This document shows positions 27,677 through 35,803 of a stretch of 64,000 nt of DNA, piece by piece. This DNA comes from Actinomycetospora lutea. GTDB lineage: Bacteria > Actinomycetota > Actinomycetes > Mycobacteriales > Pseudonocardiaceae. Made by a program: the position numbers and the translations under genes. The DNA lies in NCBI RefSeq assembly GCF_028737205.1, contig NZ_JAQZAL010000013.1, positions 1-64,000 of the forward strand. The letters are read 5' to 3'. The notes beneath the pieces are model-generated. The model made no database searches, was not told the origin of the DNA, and saw only the letters and a program-made list of their open reading frames with translations. Position 1 is the stretch's first letter. Each line of letters opens with the position of its first letter.

Positions 27677-27785
27677 CCCGTACGCGTCGCCGCACGCACG
27701 AGGGAAGCGAAGGCACCATGGCAAATGGCCTCCACCACGACGGGGTTCGACCCAGAACGCGATCATCATCGCGAGGGGACAGCTC

Positions 27786-28139
27786 ATGCGCACCTCGGAG
27801 ACCCACACCAGCGCGAACGCCGCTCTCCGCGAAGCCACGCAGGCGCTCAACGTCCGCCGAGTCGGCACCACCGAGGCCGACCTGACCGAGACCGCCTACA
27901 AGACCCCGGCCACCGACCTCGCCGCCAACCTCGACACGGTCGCCAGCCTCCTGCGTTCGGTCGGCGTCGGCGTACGCCACCACGCCCCGACCCCTGGGCT
28001 GCTCACCGTCGCCGAGCACGTCGACCTGGGCGCGTCGATGGCCCCTCAGGCCGGGGTCGATCACGACTGTCAGCCGCAGACGACGACGCACCTCGACCCC
28101 GAGCGCGGCGCGACCGACGACGTAACCCAGGACGATTAG
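27786..28139 (+). CDS. Hypothetical acidic protein
   Basis: A 117-residue soluble protein starting at ATG 27786 after GAGGGGACAGCTC. The composition is Ala/Thr/Asp-rich with predicted helices (NAALREATQALNVRRVGTTE, LAANLDTVASLLRSVGVGVR) and an acidic tail. I do not recognise a family. It is convergent with the second BCCT gene, 7 bp apart. The reading frame is clean. Confidence 0.5.
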   Translation: MRTSETHTSANAALREATQALNVRRVGTTEADLTETAYKTPATDLAANLDTVASLLRSVGVGVRHHAPTPGLLTVAEHVDLGASMAPQAGVDHDCQPQTTTHLDPERGATDDVTQDD

Positions 28140-28146
28140 CGGTCAC

Positions 28147-30369
28147 TCAGCTGCTGAACTGCTGGATGCGGACGTACTCCAGGTGCCGTTCGTACTCATC
28201 GAGGATGTCGTCGGTGAGCTGCCCGTACGTGTAGCCCATGACGTCGTAGTCCTGGCCGCCAGCCTGGAGGTGCACCTCGAGGCGGCAGTACGTGTCGGTG
28301 TCCTTCAGGACGGCGTGGCCGTAGACGGGGATGGAGACCTCGCGCGGCCGGATCCGGTACAGGAACTGATGCCCTTCCCCCAGCTCGGCGACCAGCTCGA
28401 CGATCGTCGTGCCGTCCGCGTCGCGGTCCGTCCGCGCCTCGGCCTCGACGCAGCGCTCTCGCAGGTGCGTGGCCACCTCTTCCACGGCCGGGAACGCCAC
28501 CTCCTCCAGGAACTCCTCCGCACGGTCCTTCCCGGGGAACGACATCGCCCGGTCCAACTGCTGCCGCCACCCCAGCCCACCGTGGTGGTGCCCGTCGGCC
28601 GGGCTGCGACCCGAGATGGACGACCGCAGGGCGTACTGCTGGCTGCCGCGTGCATGTCCTCGCTGATGCACAAGCTGCGCGAGATGGACAAGCGCGTCAT
28701 CGGCATCGGCGTGCAGTCCTCGACCTCGAAGCTGCTGCCCGCCGCGTGCGACGAGTCCCAATTCTACGACCACCTCCCGGGCGTCGAGGGGCGACCCGTT
28801 CCCGCCCGACCGTTGCGGCGGCGGCCGACGTCCCCCGGCGGCCGCCCACCGCAGCGCCTTGTAGAGGCCGTACATCACCAGCAGGAGCACGAACGCGAAG
28901 GGCAGGCCCATGATGATCGTGGCGTTCTGCAGCGCGGGCACGCCGCCCACGGCCAGCATCCCCACCGTGAGTAGACCGGTGGCCACGGCCCAGAAGATCC
29001 GCACCGGCCGCGAGCCGTCCGACTGCGGGGTCTTCAGGTGGGAGCTCAGGTTGGCCATGACGAGGGCCGCCGAGTCGGCCGAGGTCACGTAGAACAGCAG
29101 GCCGACGAAGGTCGCGACCCCGGCGATGAACGGCACCGCCGGGTACTGCGCAAGCAGCTGGTAGAAGCCCTGCGCGTTGTTGTCCAGGGTGTTCTGCCCG
29201 AAGGCCACGTCGCCGTTGCGGATGATCTCGATCGCGCTGTTTCCGAAGATCGAGATCCACATGACGATGTAGGTGAACGGGATGATCAGCGTCCCGGCCA
29301 CGAACTGGCGGATGGTGCGGCCCCGGGAGATGCGGGCCAGGAACAGCCCCACGAACGACGCCCAGGCGATCCACCACGCCCAGAAGAAGAGCGTCCAGGA
29401 GCTGAGCCAGTCGACGGGCTGGTCGTAGGCGAACGTCTCGAGCGTCAGTGCGGGGAAGGAGCTGACGAAGTCACCGACGTTCTGCACGAGCGCGTTGAGC
29501 AGGAACACCGTGTTCCCGGCGACCAGCAGGAACAGGGCCAGCCCGATCGCGAGCAGCACGTTGAGCTGACTCAGCAGCTTGATGCCGCGGTCGACCCCGC
29601 TGACGGCCGACACGGTGGCCATGACCACGGCGAGGGCCACGAGCCCGATCTGGGCCCCCGTGCCCTCCGGGATCCCGAACAGGAAGGTGAGCCCGTAGTT
29701 GAGCAGTACCACCCCGATCCCGAGCGACGCCGCGACACCGAAGATCGTCCCGAGTACGGCGGCGAGGTCGACGGCGGTGCCGATGCCGCCGTGGATCCGC
29801 TTGCCGAAGATGGGATACAACGCCGACCGGATCGCGAGCGGGAGGTTGCGGCGGTAGGCGAAGTAGGCCAGCGACATGCCCATCAGCGCGTAGAGCCCCC
29901 AGCCGCTGATCCCGTAGTGGAACAGCGTCCACACCGTCGCGTCCTCGGCCGCGAGCAGGGTGCCGCCCTCGCCGCGTGGCGGCGTCAGGTACTGGGTGAC
30001 CGGCTCGACGACGGCGAAGAACATCAGATCGGTGCCGATGCCGGCGGCGAACAGCATCGACGCCCACGCGAACGTGCTGAACTCGGGTCGCGAGTGCTCC
30101 GGCCCGAGCCGGGTCCGCCCGAGGCGGGAGGCGCCCACGACGATCACGAACACCAGGACCAGCGTGGTCAGCAGGATGTAGAACCAGCCGAACCACTCCG
30201 AGGTCCAGCTCACCACGGCGCCGATGGTGTCCGCGGCCGACGTCGGAGCGATGATCGCCCAGATCGCGACCGCGAGCGTCACCGCGGCGGACCCGTAGAA
30301 GACGATCGGTTTGATCCGGGCTCCGGGTTTCGGACCCGCCGTGGGCGCATCCGTCTGGACCTCGCTCAT
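28147..30369 (-). CDS. BCCT-family transporter (BetT-like) with disturbed linker
   Basis: A 740-residue betaine/choline-type transporter with about twelve membrane spans (signature WTLFFWAWWIAWASFVGLFL, then ARISRGRTIRQF) and the long BetT-type cytosolic C-terminal domain. That domain is recognisable from ISGRSPADGHHHGGLGWRQQ through AMSFPGKDRAEEFLEEVAFP to DVMGYTYGQLTDDILDEYER. Between the last span (LYKALR) and this domain lie about 75 residues of low-complexity sequence. On the opposite strand part of that stretch encodes a NYN-nuclease-like fragment, so it appears to be an in-frame insertion. ATG 30369 is behind GGAGG. Still one open frame, so the transporter may work with altered regulation. 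Confidence 0.88.
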   Translation of the reverse strand: MSEVQTDAPTAGPKPGARIKPIVFYGSAAVTLAVAIWAIIAPTSAADTIGAVVSWTSEWFGWFYILLTTLVLVFVIVVGASRLGRTRLGPEHSRPEFSTFAWASMLFAAGIGTDLMFFAVVEPVTQYLTPPRGEGGTLLAAEDATVWTLFHYGISGWGLYALMGMSLAYFAYRRNLPLAIRSALYPIFGKRIHGGIGTAVDLAAVLGTIFGVAASLGIGVVLLNYGLTFLFGIPEGTGAQIGLVALAVVMATVSAVSGVDRGIKLLSQLNVLLAIGLALFLLVAGNTVFLLNALVQNVGDFVSSFPALTLETFAYDQPVDWLSSWTLFFWAWWIAWASFVGLFLARISRGRTIRQFVAGTLIIPFTYIVMWISIFGNSAIEIIRNGDVAFGQNTLDNNAQGFYQLLAQYPAVPFIAGVATFVGLLFYVTSADSAALVMANLSSHLKTPQSDGSRPVRIFWAVATGLLTVGMLAVGGVPALQNATIIMGLPFAFVLLLVMYGLYKALRWAAAGGRRPPPQRSGGNGSPLDAREVVVELGLVARGGQQLRGRGLHADADDALVHLAQLVHQRGHARGSQQYALRSSISGRSPADGHHHGGLGWRQQLDRAMSFPGKDRAEEFLEEVAFPAVEEVATHLRERCVEAEARTDRDADGTTIVELVAELGEGHQFLYRIRPREVSIPVYGHAVLKDTDTYCRLEVHLQAGGQDYDVMGYTYGQLTDDILDEYERHLEYVRIQQFSS
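28651..28790 (+). other. NYN-domain-like coding fragment antisense inside BCCT gene
   Basis: The plus strand reads LMHKLREMDKRVIGIGVQSS, then TSKLLPAACDESQFYDHLPG, then VEGR. This resembles the C-terminal part of a NYN/LabA-type (PIN-like) nuclease domain, where a KLRExGKRVIGxG strand is followed by SSxxLxxACDEFxFYD. It has no start codon or ribosome site. It coincides with the linker of the BCCT transporter that lacks family similarity, so a piece of a NYN gene seems to have been inserted in reverse. Confidence 0.55.
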
Positions 30370-30498
30370 CGCGCCCTCCACTCGTCACCGCACCACGCGC
30401 CCCCGAGCCAGAACCGGACAAGTTCCCCACGTTCGACAATCCGTGCGAAGGCACTTCGCTGGGGTTTCACGGCGGGAGGAGGCACACTGGTGCGTGGT

Positions 30499-30520
30499 GT
30501 GCCGGGAAGTCTGGTCGGCG
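30499..30520 (+). promoter_or_regulatory. Leader motif copy 1 (GCCGGGAAGYCTGGTCGGC), upstream of DUF3040 gene
   Basis: Contains GTGCCGGGAAGTCTGGTCGG followed by CG, ending about 36 bases before the DUF3040 start. It is directly preceded by an inverted repeat, GGCACAC...GTGTGCC, that could form a hairpin. Three near-identical copies lie at 31866–31887, 34724–34745 and 34861–34882, each in the leader of another gene. Confidence 0.7.
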
Positions 30521-30555
30521 TGACGGGAGTGAGCACGAACCGAGGACGGCGACCG

Positions 30556-30873
30556 ATGACCACCGGCGCAGCAGCACCGACACCACCTGAACCTTCGCGT
30601 CCGCTCACTGAACGGGAGCAGGCCGCGCTGTCGAGGCTCGCCGCCGACACCCGACGTGACGATCCGGAGTGGTTCGACCACCTCGCGGCGTCGTTGCCCC
30701 CGCGGCGCCGCGTGAGCCCCCGCGTGCGGGACCTCATCATCCAGGTCGTGGTGGTCGTCGTCCTGGCCGTGCTGCTGTTGCCGAGCGGATGGCTGGGCGG
30801 CCTGGTCGCGGTGATGGTGCTGGTCGGCCCGCTCGGCGCCGCGTTGTGGGCGATGCGGCGCGGCATGCTCTGA
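30556..30873 (+). CDS. DUF3040-family small membrane protein
   Basis: A 105-residue protein with an N-terminal amphipathic segment (LTEREQAALSRLAADTRRDD, then PEWFDHL) and two adjacent membrane helices (VRDLIIQVVVVVVLAVLLLP, WLGGLVAVMVLVGPLGAALW). This is the DUF3040 pattern: LxExEQxxLxxLexxLxxDDPxF followed by a hydrophobic hairpin. The role is unknown; such genes often sit in actinobacterial stress loci. ATG 30556 follows GAGGACGGCGACC. The leader contains motif copy 1, and the gene is divergent from the second BCCT transporter. Confidence 0.88.
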   Translation: MTTGAAAPTPPEPSRPLTEREQAALSRLAADTRRDDPEWFDHLAASLPPRRRVSPRVRDLIIQVVVVVVLAVLLLPSGWLGGLVAVMVLVGPLGAALWAMRRGML

Positions 30874-30897
30874 CCTCCGCGCCGCCGCTGCGCCGTC

Positions 30898-31767
30898 CTA
30901 CCGGTGGTCCGCCTGCTCAGCAGGCTCCGGCGCGGCCGGTGGGAGGCCGACCGTGGGGAGGTCTTCCGCGAGCTCCCGAGGTCCGCCCGTGGGGGCGTCA
31001 CCCTTCGACGTACCGCCGGCGTGCTCGAAGAAGCGCAGCATCTCCACCGGGAACGGCATCACCAGCGTGCTGTTCTTGTCCGAGGCCACGTCGGTCACGG
31101 TCTGGAGCAGCCGCAGCTGCAGGGCCCCCGGGGTCTCCCCCATGGCCGCGGCGGCCTGAGACAGCTTGGCCGAGGCCTGCAGCTCGCCGTCGGCGTTGAT
31201 CACCCGAGCGCGCCGGTCGCGCTCGGCCTCGGCCTGGCGGGACATCGAGCGGCGCATCCCTTCGGGCAGGGAGATGTCCTTGATCTCCACGCGGTCGACG
31301 TGAATTCCCCAGTCCTCGGTGGGAGCGTCGATGACGTCGCGCAGCTCGGCGTTGATGCGGTCCCGGTCGGAGAGCAACGTGTCGAGGTCGGCCCGACCGA
31401 TGACCGACCGCAACGACGTCTGGGCCACCTGCGACGTCGCCTGCAGGTAGTGGTCCACGTTGATCACCGCGCGGACCGGGTCCTCCACCCGGAAGTAGAC
31501 GACCGCGTCGACCCCGATCGTGACGTTGTCCTGCGTGATCGTCCCCTGCGACGGGACGTCCAGCACGATTGTCTGCACCGGGACCTTCCGCATGCGGTCC
31601 GCGATCGGGACCATCACCCGGAGGCCCGGCTGCCGGACCTGGGGCAGCAAACGTCCGAAGCGCAGGACGACTCCCCGTTCGTACTGCTGGACCATCCGCA
31701 CGCTCGACGCGACCAGCAGCAGACCCGCCAGCACGGCCACTAAGAGCACGATCAGTACGCTGTTCAT
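30898..31767 (-). CDS. SPFH/Band-7-domain membrane protein (stomatin-like)
   Basis: A 289-residue protein with one N-terminal membrane anchor (NSVLIVLLVAVLAGLLLVAS) followed by a Band-7/SPFH domain. Key segments: VQQYERGVVLRFGRLLPQVR, QDNVTIGVDAVVYFRVEDP, TSLRSVIGRADLDTLLSDRD and VEIKDISLPEGMRRSMSRQA. Stomatin-like proteins scaffold membrane microdomains and often regulate proteases. No NfeD partner lies adjacent. The start is ATG 31767, where the membrane anchor begins; a longer frame upstream is just translation of the leader. Motif copy 2 is about 98 bases upstream. Confidence 0.92.
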   Translation of the reverse strand: MNSVLIVLLVAVLAGLLLVASSVRMVQQYERGVVLRFGRLLPQVRQPGLRVMVPIADRMRKVPVQTIVLDVPSQGTITQDNVTIGVDAVVYFRVEDPVRAVINVDHYLQATSQVAQTSLRSVIGRADLDTLLSDRDRINAELRDVIDAPTEDWGIHVDRVEIKDISLPEGMRRSMSRQAEAERDRRARVINADGELQASAKLSQAAAAMGETPGALQLRLLQTVTDVASDKNSTLVMPFPVEMLRFFEHAGGTSKGDAPTGGPRELAEDLPTVGLPPAAPEPAEQADHR

Positions 31768-31865
31768 GAACCCACCCCGTCGATGTGCAGAGGCATCACC
31801 GTCGAGGACGCATCGAGGTGGGGCGACAGGTACGACCCGTCCCGTTCGGCGCGCGACAACGGCGA

Positions 31866-31887
31866 CGCCGACCAGACTTCCCGGCAC
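31866..31887 (-). promoter_or_regulatory. Leader motif copy 2, upstream of SPFH gene
   Basis: On the minus strand GTGCCGGGAAGTCTGGTCGG followed by CG, identical to copy 1 over 22 bases. A short inverted repeat (CACTC...GAGTG) directly precedes it with a different stem sequence from copy 1. The distance to the SPFH start is about 98 bases. Confidence 0.7.
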
Positions 31888-31993
31888 TCCGCTGTCGAGT
31901 GTGCTCCTCGTGTCTAAGAAACGACTGAGCGTGGAGCGGTCGAGTTGAGGTCCTGCTGTCCGTGCCCTCAGCCGAGCCGCTGGAGGTCCACAG

Positions 31994-32189
31994 ATGGAAC
32001 CGGCTCACCAGGACGACGTCCGCGCGTCGCATCGCGAGCGCGAGCTGGTCGTCGAACGGCTCACCGCGCGCTCGGACAGGGGCGGCTGAGCCTCGCGGAG
32101 TTCGACAGCCGCGCGGTCTCGGCGCACGCCGCGGTGACACGGCCGAGCTGGCCGAGCTGACCAAGGACCTGCCGGGTCGCCTCTGGTGA
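31994..32189 (+). pseudogene. DUF1707-type small protein, frameshifted
   Basis: The sequence encodes MEPAHQDDVRASHRERELVV, then ERLTA, and a base shift breaks it. GRLSLAEFDSRAVSAHAAVT continues in a second frame and TAELAELTKDLPGRLW ends in a third. Joined, it is a typical DUF1707 domain (RxSxxERExxxxRLxxAxxxGRLxxxEFxxRxxxAxxAxTxxELxxLxxDLP). Two shifts within 200 bases make it a pseudogene. It lies divergent to the SPFH gene. Confidence 0.8.
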
Positions 32190-32223
32190 GGCCGCGCTGC
32201 GCGCCCGCCGACGTCAGTCGGCG

Positions 32224-34692
32224 TCAGTCGCCTTCCTCGACCACGACGGTGCCGGCGGCGCCGTCGATGCTGATGACCTGTCCGGTCCTGATCAGCTGGG
32301 TCGCGTCGCGGACGCAGATGACGGCGGGGATGCCGTACTCCCGGGCCACCGTCGGACCGTGAGCCATGGGTGACCCGGTCTCGGTGACGAGGCCGCCGAT
32401 CGTCATGAACAGGGGCGTCCAGCCGGGGTCCGTGGTCGGGGCGACGAGGATCTCCCCTGGCTCGACGTGCGCCTCGCCGGGGTCGAGCACGACGCGCGCC
32501 CGTCCGACCGCGACCCCTGGCGCGGCGGCGGCCCCGACCAGGCTCCCGTCCGCGGCCGGGCCGGCCGGGGCGAGGGCTTCGGGCACGGTGCCGTCGGACA
32601 GCAGGAGCCCGGGGACGCTCCGCCGCCCGCTCTCCCGCGCGTACTCGCGGCGGCGGTCGCCGACGAGCGCCCGCAGGTCCACGCCGTCCACGGCGTCGCG
32701 GGCCTCCCGGAGATCGAGGAACACGATGTCGTCGGCCCGATCCAGCAGCCCGCGTCCGTAGAGCTCCTCCCCGACCGCGAGGAGCTGGCGGCGCATCTCG
32801 GCGAAGGCATGGAGCCACGTGAACTTGGGCAGCTCACGCAGCCCGGCGAGGGCCCGGGACCGGCGGAGGAAGAACGCGACACCGACGGCCCGGACCGGGC
32901 GGGTGCGGCGGGCCCGACGCACCAGCTCGTCGATCTTCGCCTCCGCCTCGCGGGACGCGGCGGCGAAGCGCCGGTCCGGTGCCTGGGTGGGATCGGTGAG
33001 GCGCAGGTAGTTCGCGATCGCGGCGAACACGGGGGTCGGGTCCTCGCTCCAGCGCGGCACGCCGACGTCGATCTCGGCGGCGCTGCGGTGCCCGTACAGG
33101 GCCAGGAACTCGTCGAGCCCGAGGTCGGGCAGCGCCCCGGCGCGGTAACGGGCGGCGAGCTCGGCGGGTGTGGTCGCGAGGAGCAGGTCGCGGTGCTCGC
33201 CCGCGTCCGCGGACAGCCGCCACAGGGCCAGGTCCATCTCGGTGGTGACGTTGTGCGACATCCCCCGCAATGTCTCGTCGACCTCGCTCTCGGTGGCCAC
33301 GCCCGCGAGCAGGGCCAGCGCCGCCGATCGGCAGACCATCATCGCGTAGATCGGCCCGAGCATGTCGCCCATCCCAGCCCGCAGGAAGGCGCCCTGGACC
33401 GCCATCGCGAAGCGGACGCGGTCGGCGGCGTCGGCGAGGCCCGCGGGCGGCCGGCTGTCGTGCCGGACCTGCGCCGCCGCGCGCATCGCCCGGGCCCGGG
33501 CGCGACGTGGCCGGGCGAGAGCCCCGACCAACCCGACGAGGAGGCCCGGCGCCACCCGGGCGGCGACCGGCGCCACCGCCCGCCACCGGAAGGGCCGGCC
33601 CCGCACCGGAGCGAAACGGGGGTCCTCGAGCACGCGCTCGAGGGCCGCGGTCACGCGTGGGCCGTAGATCGTCATGGCGGCCGGGAGCCGGGTCCGGACG
33701 CGGCCCCAACGGACCACGCTGGTCATGTCGAGGTACATGCGTCCGGCCACGTCGACGATCAGGGGGTGGCCGAACGGGTCGCTCGGGACGCCGATGCTCT
33801 CCAGGTACTGCGCCGTCGCGACCCGCATCGCGGACATGCCCATCGGCGTGAACGGCCGCAGCATGCCCTGCATGTGCCCGGCCTCGAGGTAGACGCGGTC
33901 GCCGGGGCGGGGTGCCCGGGGCAGCGGGAACAACGTGGTGATCGCCCTGCTCTGGAGCAGCCAGAGCACGCCGTCGCGGTCGAACGCCCACTCGACGTCC
34001 TGGGGGGCGCCGGCGAGGCGCTGCAGCCGCTCGCCGGCGGCCCGCAGCTCCGCGAGCCGGTGCGGGTCAAGGCAACCGCCCGCCTCCTCGACCGGCCGCC
34101 CCTCCGGCAGGACGTAGTGGTCCGCGCTCACGCTGCCGTCGACGACGGCATCACCGAGCCCGGGCACGGCGTCGATGACCATCTCCGTGCGGCACCCGGT
34201 GATCGGGTTGGCGGTGAACATCACGCCGGCCGCGGCCGGCTCGACCATGCGCTGCACCACGACACCCATCGCCACCGGCCCGCCGACGGGCGTCGCCTCG
34301 CGGTAGGCGACCGCGCGTTCACCGGTCAACGACGCCCAGCACCGCTCCACGGCGTCGATCAGCGCGGCCTCGCCCCGGACGTCCAGGACGGTCTCGTGCT
34401 GGCCGGCGAAGCTGGCGTGCGGCAGGTCCTCGGCGGTGGCGCTCGACCGCACCGCGACCGGTCCCGCGCCGAGACGCCGGTAGGCCTCCACAATCTCCCG
34501 GCGCACCGCGACACCGACGGTCTCCGTTGCGCCCTCCTGCGCCGGAGCCGTAACGCAGTACCCGGACGGCACGCGCTCGCCGGCGCGGACCAGCGCCGCC
34601 AGCCCCGCGGCCTTGCCGCCGACGAGGTCGGTTCGCGTCGAGTCCACCTCGGCGAGATCCACGACGGTCCGGCCGACGGTGAGGGTGCCCAT
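32224..34692 (-). CDS. PEP synthase / rifamycin phosphotransferase-like protein
   Basis: An 822-residue phosphotransferase. The N-terminal ATP-grasp domain (about 1–300) has LVGGKAAGLAALVRAGERVP, VAVRSSATAEDLPHASFAGQ and WLLQSRAITTL. A central helical domain resembles the substrate domain of rifamycin phosphotransferases more than the PEP/pyruvate barrel. The C-terminal swivelling domain has PTTDPGWTPLFMTIGG and GSPMAHGPTVAREYGIPAV with phosphohistidine His778. It should move the beta-phosphate of ATP through His to a substrate; whether that is pyruvate, rifamycin or another molecule is open. Motif copy 3 ends 31 bases before ATG 34692. Confidence 0.85.
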   Translation of the reverse strand: MGTLTVGRTVVDLAEVDSTRTDLVGGKAAGLAALVRAGERVPSGYCVTAPAQEGATETVGVAVRREIVEAYRRLGAGPVAVRSSATAEDLPHASFAGQHETVLDVRGEAALIDAVERCWASLTGERAVAYREATPVGGPVAMGVVVQRMVEPAAAGVMFTANPITGCRTEMVIDAVPGLGDAVVDGSVSADHYVLPEGRPVEEAGGCLDPHRLAELRAAGERLQRLAGAPQDVEWAFDRDGVLWLLQSRAITTLFPLPRAPRPGDRVYLEAGHMQGMLRPFTPMGMSAMRVATAQYLESIGVPSDPFGHPLIVDVAGRMYLDMTSVVRWGRVRTRLPAAMTIYGPRVTAALERVLEDPRFAPVRGRPFRWRAVAPVAARVAPGLLVGLVGALARPRRARARAMRAAAQVRHDSRPPAGLADAADRVRFAMAVQGAFLRAGMGDMLGPIYAMMVCRSAALALLAGVATESEVDETLRGMSHNVTTEMDLALWRLSADAGEHRDLLLATTPAELAARYRAGALPDLGLDEFLALYGHRSAAEIDVGVPRWSEDPTPVFAAIANYLRLTDPTQAPDRRFAAASREAEAKIDELVRRARRTRPVRAVGVAFFLRRSRALAGLRELPKFTWLHAFAEMRRQLLAVGEELYGRGLLDRADDIVFLDLREARDAVDGVDLRALVGDRRREYARESGRRSVPGLLLSDGTVPEALAPAGPAADGSLVGAAAAPGVAVGRARVVLDPGEAHVEPGEILVAPTTDPGWTPLFMTIGGLVTETGSPMAHGPTVAREYGIPAVICVRDATQLIRTGQVISIDGAAGTVVVEEGD

Positions 34693-34723
34693 GGTGCGCT
34701 CCGTCCGGGATATCCGACAGGGA

Positions 34724-34745
34724 CGCCGACCAGGCTTCCCGGCAC
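34724..34745 (-). promoter_or_regulatory. Leader motif copy 3, upstream of PEP-synthase-like gene
   Basis: Minus strand GTGCCGGGAAGCCTGGTCGG followed by CG, ending 31 bases before the start codon. It is preceded by TACCGTCCGCCTCGGTG, in which ACCG/CGGT can pair. One base (C for T) differs from copies 1 and 2. Confidence 0.7.
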
Positions 34746-34860
34746 ACCGAGGCGGACGGTACTCCGGGCCGACCGCTGGTCAAGGCCTCCTCGGGGCGGC
34801 CCGGCGCGGCGCCGAGGAGTCTTCCCGCCCGTCATCGGCGGGCGTACCGTCCTCGGTGGA

Positions 34861-34882
34861 GCGCCGGGAAGCCTGGTCGGCA
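34861..34882 (+). promoter_or_regulatory. Leader motif copy 4, upstream of ABC transporter
   Basis: Plus strand GCGCCGGGAAGCCTGGTCGG followed by CA, ending about 30 bases before the ABC ATPase start. It is preceded by TACCGTCCTCGGTGGA with the same ACCG/CGGT pairing as copy 3. Copies 3 and 4 form the two arms of the divergent intergenic region 34693–34912. Confidence 0.7.
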
Positions 34883-34912
34883 CACGTGATCCTGCTGACC
34901 AGGGAGCACCCC

Positions 34913-35803
34913 ATGTCCGGACCCGCGCTGCGCACGGTGGACCTCTCCAAGCGCTACGGGCGCATCACAGCACTCGACCGGCTGGACCTCGAGGTCGCGG
35001 TCGGTGAGGTGCTGGGGCTCCTCGGTCCGAACGGTGCCGGCAAGTCGACCACCGTGCGGTTACTGCTCGGCCTCGCCCGGCCCACGTCGGGACGCGCGTG
35101 GATCTTCGATCGAGCCGCCGGCGACGTCGAGGCCGCGCACCGGCTGCTGGCCTACGTGCCGGCGGACGTGGCGTTGTGGCCGGGGATGACCGGCGCGGAG
35201 TGCCTGGAGCTACTCGCCCGTATCGGGCCGGGCACCGACCGCGCCTACCGTGACGAGCTCGTGGCCCGCTTCGAGCTGGACGTCGACCGTCCGGCGCGCA
35301 CCTACTCGACGGGCAACCGTCAGAAGGTCGCCCTGGTCGCGGCGTTCGCCACCCGGGCGCCGTTGCTGCTGCTCGACGAGCCCACCAGCGGGCTCGACCC
35401 GCTCATGGAACAGGTGTTCCGCGCCGTGGTGCGCGAAGCACGGGAGAACGGGCAGTCCGTGCTGCTCAGCTCCCACCAGCTCAACGAGGTCGAGGCCCTC
35501 TGCGACCGCGTCGCAGTGCTGCGGTCGGGCCGGCTCGTCGAGGTCGCCCGGATGGCGAATCTGCGCCGCCTGCACCGCAGCGAGGTCGAGGCGAGCTTCG
35601 CCGGCGTCGTGCCCGCCCTCGAGGCGGTCCCGGGGGTGGACGGCCTCGAGGCACTCGGTGAGGGCCGGGTCCGCTTCCTGCTCAGCGGTCCGCCCGGCGC
35701 GGCGATGGCCGCCCTCGCCGCGACCGACGTGACGACGCTGCGGATCACGGAACCGAGCCTCGAGGACGTGTTCCTCACCTACTACGGGACCGGTGGGTCG
35801 TGA
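34913..35803 (+). CDS. ABC transporter ATP-binding protein
   Basis: A 296-residue ATPase of the multidrug/antibiotic exporter type (DrrA/CcmA-like). Walker A GPNGAGKST is at about residues 38–46, a degenerate signature YSTGNRQK replaces LSGGQ, and Walker B LLLLDEPTSGLD, the D-loop and the switch His (LSSHQ) follow. The C-terminal 80 residues (VDGLEALGEGRVRFLLSG, then EPSLEDVFLTYYG) are typical of exporters. ATG 34913 follows AGGGAGCACCCC. It overlaps the permease gene by four bases. Efflux of a hydrophobic compound is the likely role; substrate unknown. Confidence 0.93.
   Translation: MSGPALRTVDLSKRYGRITALDRLDLEVAVGEVLGLLGPNGAGKSTTVRLLLGLARPTSGRAWIFDRAAGDVEAAHRLLAYVPADVALWPGMTGAECLELLARIGPGTDRAYRDELVARFELDVDRPARTYSTGNRQKVALVAAFATRAPLLLLDEPTSGLDPLMEQVFRAVVREARENGQSVLLSSHQLNEVEALCDRVAVLRSGRLVEVARMANLRRLHRSEVEASFAGVVPALEAVPGVDGLEALGEGRVRFLLSGPPGAAMAALAATDVTTLRITEPSLEDVFLTYYGTGGS

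Noticed and set aside
34693-34912. Cobalamin-type riboswitch between the PEP-synthase-like and ABC genes
   Set aside because: GGGAAG occurs, but the B12-box context and the long junction expected of cobalamin riboswitches are absent; the short repeated motif fits a different, unassigned element.
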